Positions 1-10,990 are shown, numbered from the stretch's first letter. The stretch: DNA of 64,000 nt from Ampelocalamus luodianensis (GCA_036346255.1 CM070633.1:248001-312000); one strand, 5' to 3'. Program-made: numbers and translations. Notes: a model not told the origin generated them from the sequence alone.

Positions 1-295
1 TGGATTAGGGGAGACCGGTAAGTCTCCAAACACCATGGTAAAATATTATCGTGTCTTTGTGGTTTGCATTCTTGTGCCTTACTCTATTCCAATTTACATT
101 CCTAAAATTAAATTACTTACTTGTATTTGTATGATTGCTATCTTTTCAATAGTCTTAATTGTGTTGGTGCACTTAGTCGAAACTAGTTGATTTATGTTTT
201 AATTGTGCAAAACCGTTTTGATATTAGCCTCCGCATTAGAAAAGGTTTTAGCCAAAGAATTTTTTAAAAACCGCCTATTCACCCCCCCTTCTTGT
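1..295 (+). mobile_element. Probable copia LTR-retrotransposon 5' fragment
   Basis: The sequence is AT-rich and noncoding. It ends in a stretch around 255-292 with an AAAACCGCCTATTCACCCC motif, of a kind I associate with the LTR-to-gag leader of large grass copia (SIRE/Maximus-type) elements. It then switches abruptly to unrelated plant-mobile-domain coding sequence near 296. No LTR end, primer binding site or target duplication is visible, because the window starts inside it. The assignment rests on memory of the leader motif, so confidence is limited. Confidence 0.35.
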
Positions 296-312
296 CAGCT
301 TCCTCGATCTTA

Positions 313-1230
313 CAAGGCCTCCCTTTACGACCCCAGCATATACGACGAGTACCTACGCTGGTACGCTCTGCAGACACGCACCAGGCTGGTGCATGTCGTC
401 GACCCTCCCCTGCTTACGTACCAACACCCACTGATGCGTACCTTGTACACTTCGCGCGGAACGTGCACCGTGAGGTACGTACTGACATGTTTCAAAATGT
501 CTAATTACGGTTATCCCAATGACAAGTTTGACGCTTTCATGTAATCCTTGCAGACGGACATCAATGTCGGTATGGCGAGGGACTCCTAGTCGATCCTGGG
601 CAGGGTCGCCCACGGTGTGGAGGTGACGCGCGATGAGGTGGTGCAGTTTGCCCGTCGGGTCTACAGTTGGGCGAGGCGTGCCGTGACCCTGACGTCGTGC
701 AGGACGGTACGGGAGGTGGGCATGTCAAAGCATACGTTGAGGCCAGCACGTCCTGCAGCCCAGTTAGGAGGCTCCGGAGGGCCACGTCAGGCTGGGCACA
801 TGGCTACCCACGCCCGCCGCCGCCGGGCCAGGCCGGAGGGTCCGGGTGGGCACGTGGCTACGCACTGCCACCGCCATTGTCGTCGTTCCTGGACCCCTAC
901 TCGACAGAGCCAAGGCAGTATCCATTCTTCCCTGACATGTATGGACAATACAACGGATATGACCCTTGGTCGCGTGCCATGGCCCACGAGGAAGGTACAT
1001 TTCCTCTTTTCAGGTTTATGACTGTCGATATATTGCAGGAATAAATAATATTTGTCCTATAGGTTTCGTGCTCCAGTCGGGAGTCGAGTTCTCCTCGCAC
1101 GAGGACGCCCAGCAGGACGTGGACGCCTTCTTTGCAGATGTCCCCGGGGAGTTGGGGGCAGCAGCTGAGCCAGCACCTGGCGAGGTTCTTTCCGGGTCGC
1201 AGCTCAGCGGTCCCTAGTCGGCATGTAGAC
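313..1230 (+). pseudogene. Plant-mobile-domain (PMD/MAIN-like) transposon remnant
   Basis: A short reading frame around 325-410 encodes YDEYLRWYALQTRTRLVHVV. This is the segment typical of plant mobile domain (aminotransferase-like) proteins, where an EYLRWY motif precedes a basic stretch. A second remnant with the same signature (MYEEY, then HEWYSNRTKVR) occurs on the minus strand near 60.3 kb. Downstream, 617-1020 and 1235-1525 keep open but mutually out-of-frame pieces rich in Gly, Arg and Pro, as in the low-complexity C-terminal tails of these proteins. No continuous protein can be read. PMD genes are carried by Mutator-like elements or exist as domesticated MAIN genes; this copy is clearly broken. 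Confidence 0.5.
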
Positions 1231-2540
1231 ACAGGTGGAGTCGACCCTCGAGGCCTTGGGAGCACAGGTTAGCAGGGCTCGTGACCGCCCCTCCCTATCA
1301 GGGCCCCAACCCCGGCACCCCGCGCTTTGGAGGCCCAAGCGGGGCGTATGGGTAGGCGCGGACCGGGGTGGGACGTGGCGACGACGGAGGAGGTGCTGTT
1401 GTTGGTGTAGCTGGTGGCCAGTAGGGGGTCTCCATCGTGCTCTGTGTACTTGTATTAGTTGTTTACGTATTGTGCTTCGTAGGTACTATGATATGGTTGT
1501 CTATGCATTCCCTCATGCAGTGTAATCTAACTTACCGTACTACTTACCAACCACTGGCCCACTAATTGCTGCCAAGTCGTCTAAAAATTGAGCGACTAGC
1601 CGACGTGTCACTCAACCGTTGGCCCGTTACTTTATCCAAAGTTCTCCATCGTGTACGAATTCTCTTGCGCATCGCAATATCACTTACATTCCTACTTACG
1701 AATAATTGTTACTTCAAACATCCTCACAAAATTCTTCAAAAAATGAACGCACTACAACAACATACGAGGATCAAATAATGTTATTGTAAGTCTAACAGAT
1801 TTCGTACATTCAGAATCTATGAAAATCACAAACGGACCAACCAACCTTGTCTAAAAAAATTCCAAAAAAATAATAACCTACAAGCAAGATTAGCTAAATG
1901 TAATACCTATAAAAAATGTCATTTAGCCCCCTACAAATATTTCCATTGGATTAATTAATAACAATATTAATAATTCAAGTCGCCCAACTGTTGGGTGACT
2001 TTTTCCTGTCACCCAACCATTGCGCGCCAAGTGTCCAAGTCACTCAACTGTTGGGCGTCTTGACACTGTCGCACAACGGTTAAGCAACTTGGATACTTGG
2101 CGCGTAATGGTTGGGTGACAGACCAAGTCGTCCATCCATGCAGCGACAGGGGATTATTACTGTAAAAAAAAGTAGTATTATTTGTGTAATTCGGAATAAA
2201 AAAATAGATTATTAAAAAATTCGCTGCTCGGCCAGCCTCTTTTTGCTCTGGTACCACACCTGAAAATGGCAGATAAAGCCGTCAGAAAGAAACTGGTCCT
2301 GTCCAAAGTTTTCCAAACAAATCATATACCAAGAGAGAGACTAGACACTATTCATTAAGCACGACCTCAAAAGAGTACACGAGATTACTGCTCTCAAATA
2401 TTTTAGGACCCTTGGATCCTTGTGTGGTACAAAAATCAATCCAGTCCAGTCCTAAACAATATATTGATGGATAGATATTATATGAAAAACAACACGGCTC
2501 GGTCGTCTGAAGTCCGGGACGCTTGGGAGCCCACTCCACT
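1231..2540. other. AT-rich noncoding stretch, likely transposon flank
   Basis: No gene is recognisable. The stretch contains several variants of a CAACTGTTGGGYGACTT / CCAACCATTG motif near 1590-1625 and 1975-2130, including the 34-bp inverted repeat listed separately. The motif clustering suggests subterminal repeats of a DNA transposon, possibly the one that carried the PMD remnant to its left. Confidence 0.3.
2006..2121. repeat. 34-bp near-perfect inverted repeat (fold-back)
   Basis: Positions 2006-2039 and 2088-2121 are inverted copies that match at 32 of 34 positions. They are separated by a 48-base loop that itself carries further copies of the CAACTGTTGGG motif. The arms include GTCACCCAACCATT and GCGCCAAG. 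The structure could be a small fold-back element or the subterminal repeat of a DNA transposon. No protein is encoded. Confidence 0.7.
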
Positions 2541-2692
2541 CACTTATTCCCCTAACCACAAAATTAACTAGCTCACAATTCCAACCTTATCTATTCCCCT
2601 TCTCTACCACCACATTTCACTTTCCCCACTTTCCCTTGCTAGCTTTGTGCCATCTCCCCTGCGTGTGTGAGAGCTCGTGCGTGTGTGAGCTC

Positions 2693-2714
2693 GCTCTCTC
2701 TCTCTCTCTCTCTC
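2693..2714. repeat. (CT)n microsatellite
   Basis: Eleven CT units lie about 115 bp upstream of the glutathione transferase-like ATG, where CT tracts of plant 5' untranslated regions are often found. Confidence 0.9.
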
Positions 2715-2827
2715 AATGTTGCTGCACGACGGGCTTCGGCCACGCCACCACCGGCGGTCTCGCAGGCAAGAGACGTGCCTCGTAGGCTAGAGACATCCAT
2801 CAGGAATGGAAAGATGAGGAAACGTTG

Positions 2828-3010
2828 ATGGCTGGAGTGCAAGATCTGAAGCTGCTGAGCGCGGTGTTCGGGGTGAGTTCGTACGTGATTCATGCCCAGA
2901 TGGCGTTCAACGTCAAGGGCCTAGGCTCCGACTACCTCCCTGAGGACCTCAGGAGCAAGAGCGACCTCCTCGTCGCTTCCAACTCCTTGCACAAGAAGGT
3001 GCCCATACTA
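2828..3010 (+). pseudogene. Tau-class glutathione S-transferase, N-terminal fragment
   Basis: The frame starting MAGVQDLKLLSAVFG and continuing through NVKGLGSDYLPEDLRSKSD to SNSLHKKVPIL has the layout of the thioredoxin-like N-terminal domain of GSTU enzymes. Those enzymes conjugate glutathione to electrophiles in the cytosol. In typical members the first segment reads LLGxWxSPFxxR, where the catalytic Ser sits, and the domain ends in NPVHKKVPVL. Here the Ser-Pro-Phe region is replaced (GVSSYVIHAQ), and after HKKVPIL the sequence passes into poly-T and AT-rich repeats. The glutathione-binding ES motif and the whole C-terminal helical domain are missing. About 60 of roughly 230 residues remain. 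A distant second exon is not seen. It is probably a dead fragment. Confidence 0.7.
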
Positions 3011-3099
3011 TTTTTTTTTTGCTGCTTCCTCTGGATGGATGTTTTTTATATTATGAAATATTTGCAGGCGTGTTGCAGCACATGAGATATTTTGATATG

Positions 3100-3845
3100 T
3101 CCTCTTCTTTGAAAATGTTGTCTTGATTTTTGAGATGTTACACCGTTGAAAAAAATATTGCGACTTGTTTTTTGATATGTTGTGACCTGTTTTTTGATAT
3201 GTTTTGACCCGTTTTTTTTTTTTAAATATCGCGACTCATTCTAAAAAATATTGCAACCGTAGAAATAAAATGTTACATCCAGTTTTTTGATATGTTGCTA
3301 TTGAGTTGCATGTACTAACTAATTCACCCAAAAGCTTAAGCTGATGAGGAAAGGTGGACAATTCACTTATACTTCAACACCCCCCTCACGTGTAGGCTTT
3401 CTCAGGCCTAAGACGTGGAATAGAAGTGAGCTGCAATTATTATTTTTTAATTGCACCAACTGGGTCTTGAACTCAAAACCTTTTGGCTCTGATACCATAT
3501 TGAGTTGCATGTACCAACTAATTCACTCAAAAGCTTAAGCTGATGAGGAAAGGTGGACAATTCACTTATACTTCAACAGTTACGACCCGTTAAAAAAATG
3601 TTGCGATCTGTTAGAAATAAAATGTTGCATCCTGTTTTTTGATATGTTGCGACCCGTTTTTTTTTAAAAAATATTGCGAGTCATTCTAAAAAATGTTGCA
3701 ACAGTAGAAATAAAATGTTGCATCCAATTTTTTGATATGTTACGACCCGTTAAAAAAATATTGCGACCCGTTGAAAAAAATGTTGCATCCTGTTTTTTGG
3801 TATATTGCGACCCATTGAAAAAAGTTGCGACTCAAATTCTCTCCT
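3100..3845. repeat. Degenerate short tandem repeats (GTTGCGACCCGTT type)
   Basis: Variants of TTTTTTGATATGTTGCGACCCGTT and AAAAAATGTTGCATCC recur about every 20-40 bp across the stretch. They are interrupted by the SMART element at 3299-3578. The array is noncoding and AT-rich and of unknown origin. Spacing and sequence are too irregular for a CRISPR array. Confidence 0.7.
3299..3578 (-). mobile_element. SMART miniature LTR retrotransposon
   Basis: Two 81-bp direct repeats (3299-3379 and 3498-3578) bound a 118-bp interior. On the minus strand the repeat starts TGTTGAAGTATAAG and ends in CAACTCAATA. It is followed at once by TGGTATCAGAGCCA (plus-strand 3484-3497), which is the standard initiator-Met tRNA primer binding site. 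A short purine run (plus-strand CCCCCC after 3379) fits a polypurine tract next to the other repeat. The flanks GTTGC (3294-3298) and GTTAC (3579-3583) are a target-site duplication with one mismatch. The total of 280 bp and the terminal sequence agree with the SMART family of grass LTR elements. It codes for nothing and must use enzymes from other elements. Confidence 0.88.
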
Positions 3846-3997
3846 AGTGATTCTTTGTTTTGATGCTATCTGTGTTGTGCGAGATGTTCAAAAGGAGGTT
3901 CGCTCGCATGAGTTGGACGGCTGAAGAACATCTTCTAAAATCCCGACGTTAGAGCCTGACGCCCATATTATATCGGGCAAATTCACTTGACTTTTCT

Positions 3998-3999
<2 letters not shown>

Positions 4000-4028
<29 letters not shown>
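4000..4028. repeat. (GGGCTC)n hexanucleotide repeat
   Basis: Nearly five perfect units of a six-base repeat lie about 250 bp upstream of the DUF155 gene ATG. Confidence 0.9.
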
Positions 4029-4029
<1 letters not shown>

Positions 4030-4154
4030 TTTGTTCAGTGTGAGGCTTGCGGCGCATCCATTTGTTTCCCTTTCATCCACCAGGCTAAAAGAAAAGGGAG
4101 CCCATGGGCTGCCTGGTAGCATCACATCGATCAACGTGAGCCCCAAGACAAAAA

Positions 4155-4187
4155 TCCATTTCCATTTCCATTTCCATTTCCATTTCG
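4155..4187. repeat. (TTCCAT)n hexanucleotide repeat
   Basis: Five tandem hexamers lie about 90 bp upstream of the DUF155 gene ATG, probably in its promoter or 5' untranslated region. Repeat length here could vary between lines. Confidence 0.9.
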
Positions 4188-4276
4188 ATAGCAGCGGCAG
4201 CGGCAGCCTCTCTCTTCCTCCTGGCAGCGGCATCTCTCCGTGCGTCTGGTGAGGAGTGTAATGTAGGAGGAGCAAC

Positions 4277-7200
4277 ATGAAGATGGAGCTTCGAACCTTC
4301 CAGCACCGCCTCCTCCGGCCCCTCCTCCTCCTCCCCGCACGCTCCAGAACCTTCCAAACCCTAGCCCGCTCCCCTCCTATGGCTATTCCTCCTCCCCGCG
4401 TCCCCCCCTTCCTCCTCCGCCCGCGCCACCTCCTTCCCCCCCGTCCCCTCCTCCGCCCATTCGCCTCCGTCTCCCCGGCCCCGGGGAGGGGCCTCGACTC
4501 CTGCAAGGACGACGGCCCCCCGCCTGCGCCCCTGCCGCCGCCACCGCCCGAGGAGCTCGCCTCCGACGACGGCGCCTACTACCGCGAGCACCTACTCGAG
4601 GTCACGCAGGAGGACAAGACCCGCCTCGTCCCCGTCAAGGCCTACTTCCCCTGCACCAGGTACTCTGCTTCCTTGTTTCTCGTCTGCCTCTCGATCCCCT
4701 CCCTGCTCATGCTCATGGGCCTCTTGTTTCTCTTGTTCCATCTCATCTCATCTCATCTCATCTCATCTCATCTCCTCTCTTCTATTGCCTTGCAGCATCA
4801 ACCTCAAGAGCCTCCAGTCGCAGAATTCCTTCAATGTCATCCCACCCACATCGCGTGCCACCAACTACGTCGTCCTCAGATACTACGATGTCAAGGGAGA
4901 CCCAGAGGTCAGTGACCCCTATCCCCATCTCTATCTATCACGCTGTTACCATTGCACTGCGAATCTGTGTGTTTCAACCGGAGCTTGTCTCGTTCGTACA
5001 CAATGTGACCACCAACCATTAGGTGGTCTGGGAACCCAACAAAACTACCTCACAAGGTAAAAGGGAAATTAATCAATTATTGTGCTTTACCTGTTATCAT
5101 CTAATCAGATTTATATTTGGCAGGATTTGCAAAGGGATACGCAGGTACAAGTGTCAAATTGCAAACTTCAAAAGTACCTGTCAGAATTTTGCAAAATTCA
5201 AAAAATAGAGGGGACAAATTACCTCCCATTTTTTCCCTGGACTATGCAATGCCCAATTGTAATACTTGGGGGTGGTTGAACTAAAACATTATCTCCAGTC
5301 TAAGTGCCTGATATCATACATGGCGTTTTTAGTGGTGTGTTTACTTTGCCAATCGTCATAGTGGCACAACCACACAGGTCTTCTTTTTTTCGGTGCCTCT
5401 ATAGGTAGCCTGGATGTGAAGAGCATCACACACACACATTGTCTTTGCAACTCTGTTTTTTGTTTTCTCTAGTTGTTTGGACAAATGACAGCATTATTTA
5501 GAGCATGGAAAAAATCTTTACAAATTACAATATGTTTGGACTTGTTGGATGGGCATATAAAAGCTTCATTCTCAACATGCTTGTTCACTGGATATTTCTG
5601 TTAGGGTACTGTTATACTTCTCGGACCTGTGATGACCGTCTTTTTTGTTCATACGATGCTCCTGATGAGTTCATTGCTTTCTATTTTATTGGATCGTTTC
5701 AAGATGATTATACCTCCACTGTTAGTTATTGTGTGATTGCACCAGCACTTCTTTAAAAGGGTGATATTTATCATTTTGTGAATGTGCTACTAAGGATCTC
5801 GTAGAGACTTACTGGACTGATTTCATCTGCTTACTTTATAGGGTTTTAAGACTGGTGTCATAGATGAGAGTCATTGTCACTATATGGTGGTGTTCCAATA
5901 TGGGTCCATTGTGCTGTTCAATGTTTCTGACCACGAAGCAGATGGATACCTGAAAATTGTCGAGAAGCATGCACCAGGGTTACTTCCAGAGATGAGAAAA
6001 GATGGTAAACCCTTAATTCAATTCATTACAAGAACACTTCTCCTGAATTGTAGAGTTCCTCAATCCTTATATGATGTGACTGTTGTCAATTTGTTTCCCT
6101 CATATGAATGCTATCTTGATAATTAACGATGAGAAACTAGTACTGGAGCATGGGTATTTGGCCTTGTTCCTTGTTCGTGACAAAAGGTGATATGATGTTA
6201 AGTAGAACATTTCCCATGGTATAAGAGGCCTGCATAGAATGTTACAGTATAAAGTCAAACCATTCAATCAACAACTAGCAGACAAACTTAAGGAGTTGTA
6301 AGTTACAGGCTTCGTGACAAGGAAAATTTTTCTATGGCACCGGTGCCACGTAGCACCAGTGCCATAGAAATTTTTTCCTCGAGACAACTGCTAGGTGCTA
6401 GCTATTTTTATTTTTTATTGCTACTCTTTGTTTTCTTTTCCACATGCACGTTGTACGCTTTTAACGGCCATGGCACTTCCTCTTAGTTGAAACTACTTCT
6501 CAAATTGTACAAATCTATCTGGTTTTTATAATTTGCAGTCCATAGACAATGGTGCTCACATTTTTTATGGGATGTTTTGTGACAAGAATTATTCCTGATT
6601 TATGTTGAGGTTTGCCCTCTCATTGCCGCATTTTGCGAGAGCGCATAGCATATGCTCTAGGAACTACATTCCTAGAAACTTAATAAACCTAGCTGCATGA
6701 TATGTATTTTTGCTACCTTTCTGCATTTTATCACTGTGACTACTGTTGTAGTAATCTAATTGTTAGCATTTCTGGGGACACACACAACCTTGAAATCTTC
6801 AACTACAGATTATGCCGTTGTTGAGAAGCCTACCTTGGAGACATGGATGCAGGGTGGGCTTGACTTCATTATACTTAGGGACTTAAGTATTGATGGAATT
6901 CGTACAATTGGAAGTGTCCTTGGTCAGAGTATTGCTCTTGACTATTATATCCGGCAAGTATGTACAAGTTAATTTCATACCAATGGTTATGAAACTTTGA
7001 AATATCTATTTAATTATCTTCCTTGATAGGTGGATGGAATGGTAGCTGAGTTCACAGATATAAACCGTGGAATGGAAAAAACTGGTACCTTCACTATGAA
7101 GAGGAAAAAGCTGTTCCAGCTGGTAGGAAAGGCTAACTCTAACTTGGCAGATGTTATTCTTAAGCTTGGACTTTTTGAGAGGTAACTATAGCATCATTCT

Positions 7201-8562
7201 GAGAACTAATCATCTAAATTGAATGCCTGTCAGATTGTGTGGTTGCACATTCAAGAATGCACATTAGCATGTGACTGTCAAACCAATCTTTTACATAGCG
7301 TTATTTTTTTGTATCTAAAGGGTAAAATATTTCCAGGTTTCAATCTGCTAATATAAACTAGCTAGATAGTGTTCCTTGTTCCATTCCACATATTAAATGC
7401 TCGTCTTATTTAACCCCCCCCCCCCCCCACTCTCCACGGTTTGGTTTTGTTGCATTTTAATCAGCATCGCATGTGCTTTGCCCACTGCATATGCCTTGTG
7501 CTGCTAGAGAAGTGGTTGTTTCATGCACTAGTGACTAGCCAGATATTTATAGTTGTGTCCATGAAGCTGCTGCTGCTTAATTCCATCATATCTGAGATAA
7601 GCTTTTGCTTTGTTTCTAGTGTACTTTAGTTTTATGTAATGCTGAGTGTCTAAAGTTGATGGAACATGATTGAACTTGCATAATCATTGTCAAAATTTAA
7701 ATATCATATTACTGTTCAAGTGTTACATGAATGTCAGGTAATATTATTTCGAATGCGAAGCTCCCCTGGCAGAATGCCAGAACTGTGGGAAATATAGTAT
7801 TTGTCGGCCACAGCAAATAGGTGTGTTATTTGGTCTTTTTTTTTGTGTGTGTGACTTCAACGGGATTATTAGTTCAGTTTTATCCTAGCACTGTGTTGTC
7901 AGAATTTGATCGATCTTTTTGGCGTTCTGCAATTTAACTTTTAAAGTATGTAGGCAATGTTACACGACATGATAATTCAGACATTTCATATACCTGTTAG
8001 TTTTATTTCTGCGTAAATTCAGGTATGGTAAATGATTGCTGTTTATGCAAAGATGTGCCTTGAAAGTTGAAAATTGTGAAAAGCTGAAGGGGTTTTGCCT
8101 TATAAGTCTGAATTCGAAAGGGCTTACACTTTTTTCATTATGTATCCACACTATTTACTGTGGAACTTTCAATTCCAGGTCAGACATTGCTTGGAAAAAT
8201 GCAAACTATGCTCAGATTTGGGAGTACCTTCGGGATGAATATGAGTTAACCCAAAGATTTGGAAACCTTGATTTTAAGTTGAAATTTGTCGAGGTAAGAC
8301 TCAGGCTGCGATATATAGAACATTTGGTGGTTCACTTTAGTTTATTCGTTGTATTTCAAGCGCACGCTGTATTTCAAGCGCGCACGCCGTGTTTGTCTAT
8401 CCTTGTGATGTTTGCAATGATTGTAATTTGCAGCACAACATCCGGTTCCTTCAGGAGATTCTTCAGAACAGGAAGTCAGATTTTCTGGAATGGCTTATTA
8501 TCATCTTGATTAGTGTGGAGATCTTGATATCTGTTTATAACATAGTTCAGGAGCAAATGTAG
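4277..8562 (+). CDS. DUF155 protein, RETARDED ROOT GROWTH-like (RMD1/Sif2 family), mitochondrial
   Basis: Seven exons join in frame with GT-AG borders: 4277-4659, 4796-4907, 5842-6004, 6809-6957, 7030-7181, 8179-8293 and 8434-8562. They give 400 residues ending TAG. The first ~95 residues are rich in Arg, Pro and Leu with almost no acidic residues, which suits an organellar presequence. The DUF155 body follows, from VPVKAYFPCTR through YGSIVLFNVSDHE, WMQGGLDFIILRDLSIDG and AEFTDINRGMEKTG to FKLKFVEHNIRFLQE. A C-terminal membrane segment spans residues 378-396 (WLIIILISVEILISVYNIV), the usual end of this family. Arabidopsis RRG is a mitochondrial protein needed for root meristem cell division, and yeast RMD1 is a relative; the biochemical function is unknown. 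Intron 5 holds a run of 15 C (7414-7428), and a 26-bp-armed hairpin sits in intron 3. The nearest in-frame alternative start is MAIPPP within exon 1. Confidence 0.92.
6321..6378. repeat. Hairpin with ~26-bp arms in intron 3
   Basis: The arm GGAAAATTTTTCTATGGCAC (onward to GGTGC) is followed after a six-base loop by its near-perfect inverse ending ATAGAAATTTTTTCC. It lies in intron 3 of the DUF155 gene. It looks like a remnant of a miniature inverted-repeat element; no target duplication was identified. Confidence 0.7.
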
Positions 8563-9001
8563 CTCCCTCCGCTATGGGATTCGTTGCTGGGACTGTGACA
8601 CGAATGGCATGTTTTGTGTGTGGATTGTTCAGTCGGAGCGCCTTTGTAAAGAATACTTGAGATGGAGCAGGTCCGATTCTAATTGCATAAATCATGGCAT
8701 AGTTTTAGTCCACTGACTGCCTTGGTGGTTTGGTTACTGTGAGGGGGAAGCAGGACCTGAAAGTCGTGACCTTAACATGGCGTGGGGGTCGGTCGGGTAG
8801 GTGCTGGGCTGGTTGTTTTGTTGGTGGAAGCAGGAGGATGCAATGTGTAGTGGGATTGGCATCCTCCGCCATTCCAATTCAATTGGAATGTCACAGGTAG
8901 ACAGTGTTGTGACATTTCACAGATCTGAGCCACCTGTTCTAGGAAGAACAGCTCAGATCAATCGCTACAATGATGTTATAGTTTCTGTGAATAGGGAAAA
9001 A
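8563..9001. other. 3' flank of the DUF155 gene
   Basis: Presumed 3' untranslated region followed by noncoding sequence. Nothing recognisable was seen apart from a short palindromic CCAATTCAATTGG at about 8874-8886. Confidence 0.4.
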
Positions 9002-9250
9002 CAGTATCTTAGCCGTTGCTTTCTGATCTGACGGGTGCTACTCAATGTCACAGCATCATTCGCCTGTGACATTGCATAGTGATGACAGAAGATGTGTGCC
9101 CTGTGTAGTGTGTGTGGTTTGGCAAGGGGTAATGGATCATATGTGTTAGCATAATGCGCATGCTAATGCATAGGAGCACAGTTATGTGTATTTGGTAGGG
9201 GCTCCACTGTACATGCTCCACGGGTGGTTAGTACAATTGCTGCAGTAACA
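9002..9250. repeat. Direct repeat, copy A (~250 bp)
   Basis: This stretch and 9771-10012 are diverged direct copies. Both run from CAGTATCT(T/C)AGCCGTTGC through GTGTGGTTTGGCAA and AATGCGCATGCTAA to GTGGTTAGTACAATTGCT. Differences are mainly point changes and small indels. Neither codes for a protein. An unrelated ~520-bp segment lies between them. Confidence 0.85.
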
Positions 9251-9770
9251 ACCGGGCAAAAAAAATGTGTTCGGATCGTAGCCATATCAATTCATAGGCA
9301 ATGCCGAAATTAACGTGTTTGAGTTGTAGTTATGCCAAAATTTGCCAAAATAGTAAGTACGATGCGTGAGTTCCGCATGACATTTACTTATTTTTTGCCT
9401 CAAAATATGTTAACATAGGTTTTGTTTTGTTAATAAAATGATAAGGAATACAACGGTTCAAACGGATCACAAATCGGATATTCAATTTATGAAATATAGC
9501 AATTTGAAACTAATTAATCAAACTAAGCAAGCAATTAATGTACTATCCACAAGCAATCACCATCTGACATGTGTCTTGGCTGCCAAACCAAAATTTGGTG
9601 CTTATTTTGGTCGCCTGATTCTAGCCAAGAAATCATGAAGCAAAAATTTGGCATACCAAAATTTTTCAGGGCATTATCAAATGTTGGAATTGAATCAAAC
9701 GGAAGCCAAATTTTCAGAGCATTACCAAAATTTTGGTTTGGCTCAAGTTAGCATTGAACCTAACAGGCCC
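9251..9770. other. Segment between the direct repeats, with MITE-like right end
   Basis: Noncoding. GCCAAACCAAAATTT near 9580 is answered by AAATTTTGGTTTGGC near 9735. The right end CTAACAGGCCC resembles the ends of hAT-type MITEs of grasses (GGGCCTG on the other strand). A matching left end was not found, so this is only a suggestion. Confidence 0.3.
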
Positions 9771-10012
9771 AGTATCTCAGCCGTTGCTTTCTGATCCGGC
9801 GGGTGTTACTCAATGTCACGGCATTGTTCACCTGTGACATTGTATAGTGATGGCAGAGGATGCTTACCTGTGTAGTGTGTGGTTTGGCAAAGGGTAAGGG
9901 ATCTTATGCGTTAGCACAATGCGCATGCTAACGCATAGGAGCACAGTGATGCGTATTAGGCAGGGGCTCCACCGTACATGTTCTAGGGTGGTTAGTACAA
10001 TTGCTACAGTAA
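9771..10012. repeat. Direct repeat, copy B (~240 bp)
   Basis: Second copy of the repeat described at 9002-9250. It begins directly after the CAGGCCC end of the intervening segment and stops about 270 bp before the ascorbate peroxidase pseudogene. Confidence 0.85.
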
Positions 10013-10285
10013 CGTCTAATTCCAAAGTGCTTGCACGCTTCCACGAGTTTTGCGTAACCTCCAATTGTTTGCATGCAAAACACCTTACTAATGTTGGATC
10101 ATAGTCGTACCCTCTTTTACCCTTTCTTATATGAAGTAAAAAACACCGGAACCAGATGGCAGAAAAGAAAGCAATTAAATGTTTTAAGCCAGCATGTTTG
10201 TCTGTAATTTTCTGAATAAATGGGGTGTCGGCTGGTAGATGTGAGTTAAGTAGGGTGACATGTTGGGCGTCTGGCTGTTGTATCA

Positions 10286-10990
10286 GGTTCTGACCACCTC
10301 AGGCAGGTCTTTCCCACGCAGATGGGTTTGAGCGACCGGGACATTGTTGCGCTTTCTGGTGGCCACACCCTGGTTGCTACAATTATGCTGTTAGCATGCT
10401 GTATTTGGCTTGTTTGGAGACTTGAAGAGTTGCTCATGCAGCTTCAATTATCTTGTGTAGGGAAGATGCCACAAGGAGAGATCTGGTTTTGAGGGAGCCT
10501 GGACTTCCAACCCTCTGATCTTTGACAACTCTTTACTTCAAGCAAGTGATCTCTGTTCCTTTTAAAGCAGCATGGCACTCCTTTGTTCATAAACAGCTCC
10601 AACTGCCTCCTTGGTGTTTTCTTTATATTCAAACCGGGGGTTCCTTGTTGATTTATTCACAGGGAGCTTCTGGGGTTCCAGTTGTGGAGAAATATGCTGC
10701 GGTACATCCTTGATCCTTGCGGATCGTTTTTAATCTGGTGTGGTAGACGAGCATCTGCGATGCTGACTGTTTGCTTGATCTGTAGGACGAGGATGCTTTC
10801 TCTGCTGACTACGCTGAGGCACACCTCAAGCTCTCTGAATTGGGGTAAGTGATCCAACGTGTGTCGCCGTCCCTGTTGCATCGTTGCAACGCTTGCTTGT
10901 GCAACTGTTTGAGAAAGTAATCCCCGTGTCCATTGTTTTGTGTTTGCAGATTTGCCGAGGCCGTAAGCTTCAAGCGCGGAGCCGCAGAAG
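10286..10990 (+). pseudogene. Cytosolic ascorbate peroxidase, broken 3' half
   Basis: Exon-sized pieces match the C-terminal half of cytosolic APX, the haem enzyme that reduces H2O2 with ascorbate. They are GSDHLRQVFPTQMGLSDRDI and ALSGGHTL (with the proximal haem-ligand His region, 10286-10377), GRCHKERSGFEGAWTSNPL (from 10461), VVEKYAA (about 10680-10705), DEDAFSADYAEAHLKLSELG (10786-10848) and FAEA (from about 10951). Intron spacing is kept, so it arose from genomic DNA and not by retroposition. Defects visible are one extra T in the IFDNSYFK codons (10530-10534), a donor GT changed after that exon, loss of the segment that normally lies between ELLSG and VEKYAA, and a changed stop context. 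The 5' half, with the active-site Arg and distal His, is absent upstream. Confidence 0.8.

Noticed and set aside
3100..3845. Regularly recurring short repeats that resemble an array with spacers
   Set aside because: Unit length and sequence vary, there are no unique spacers of constant size and no cas genes, and the setting is a plant genome, so this is not CRISPR.
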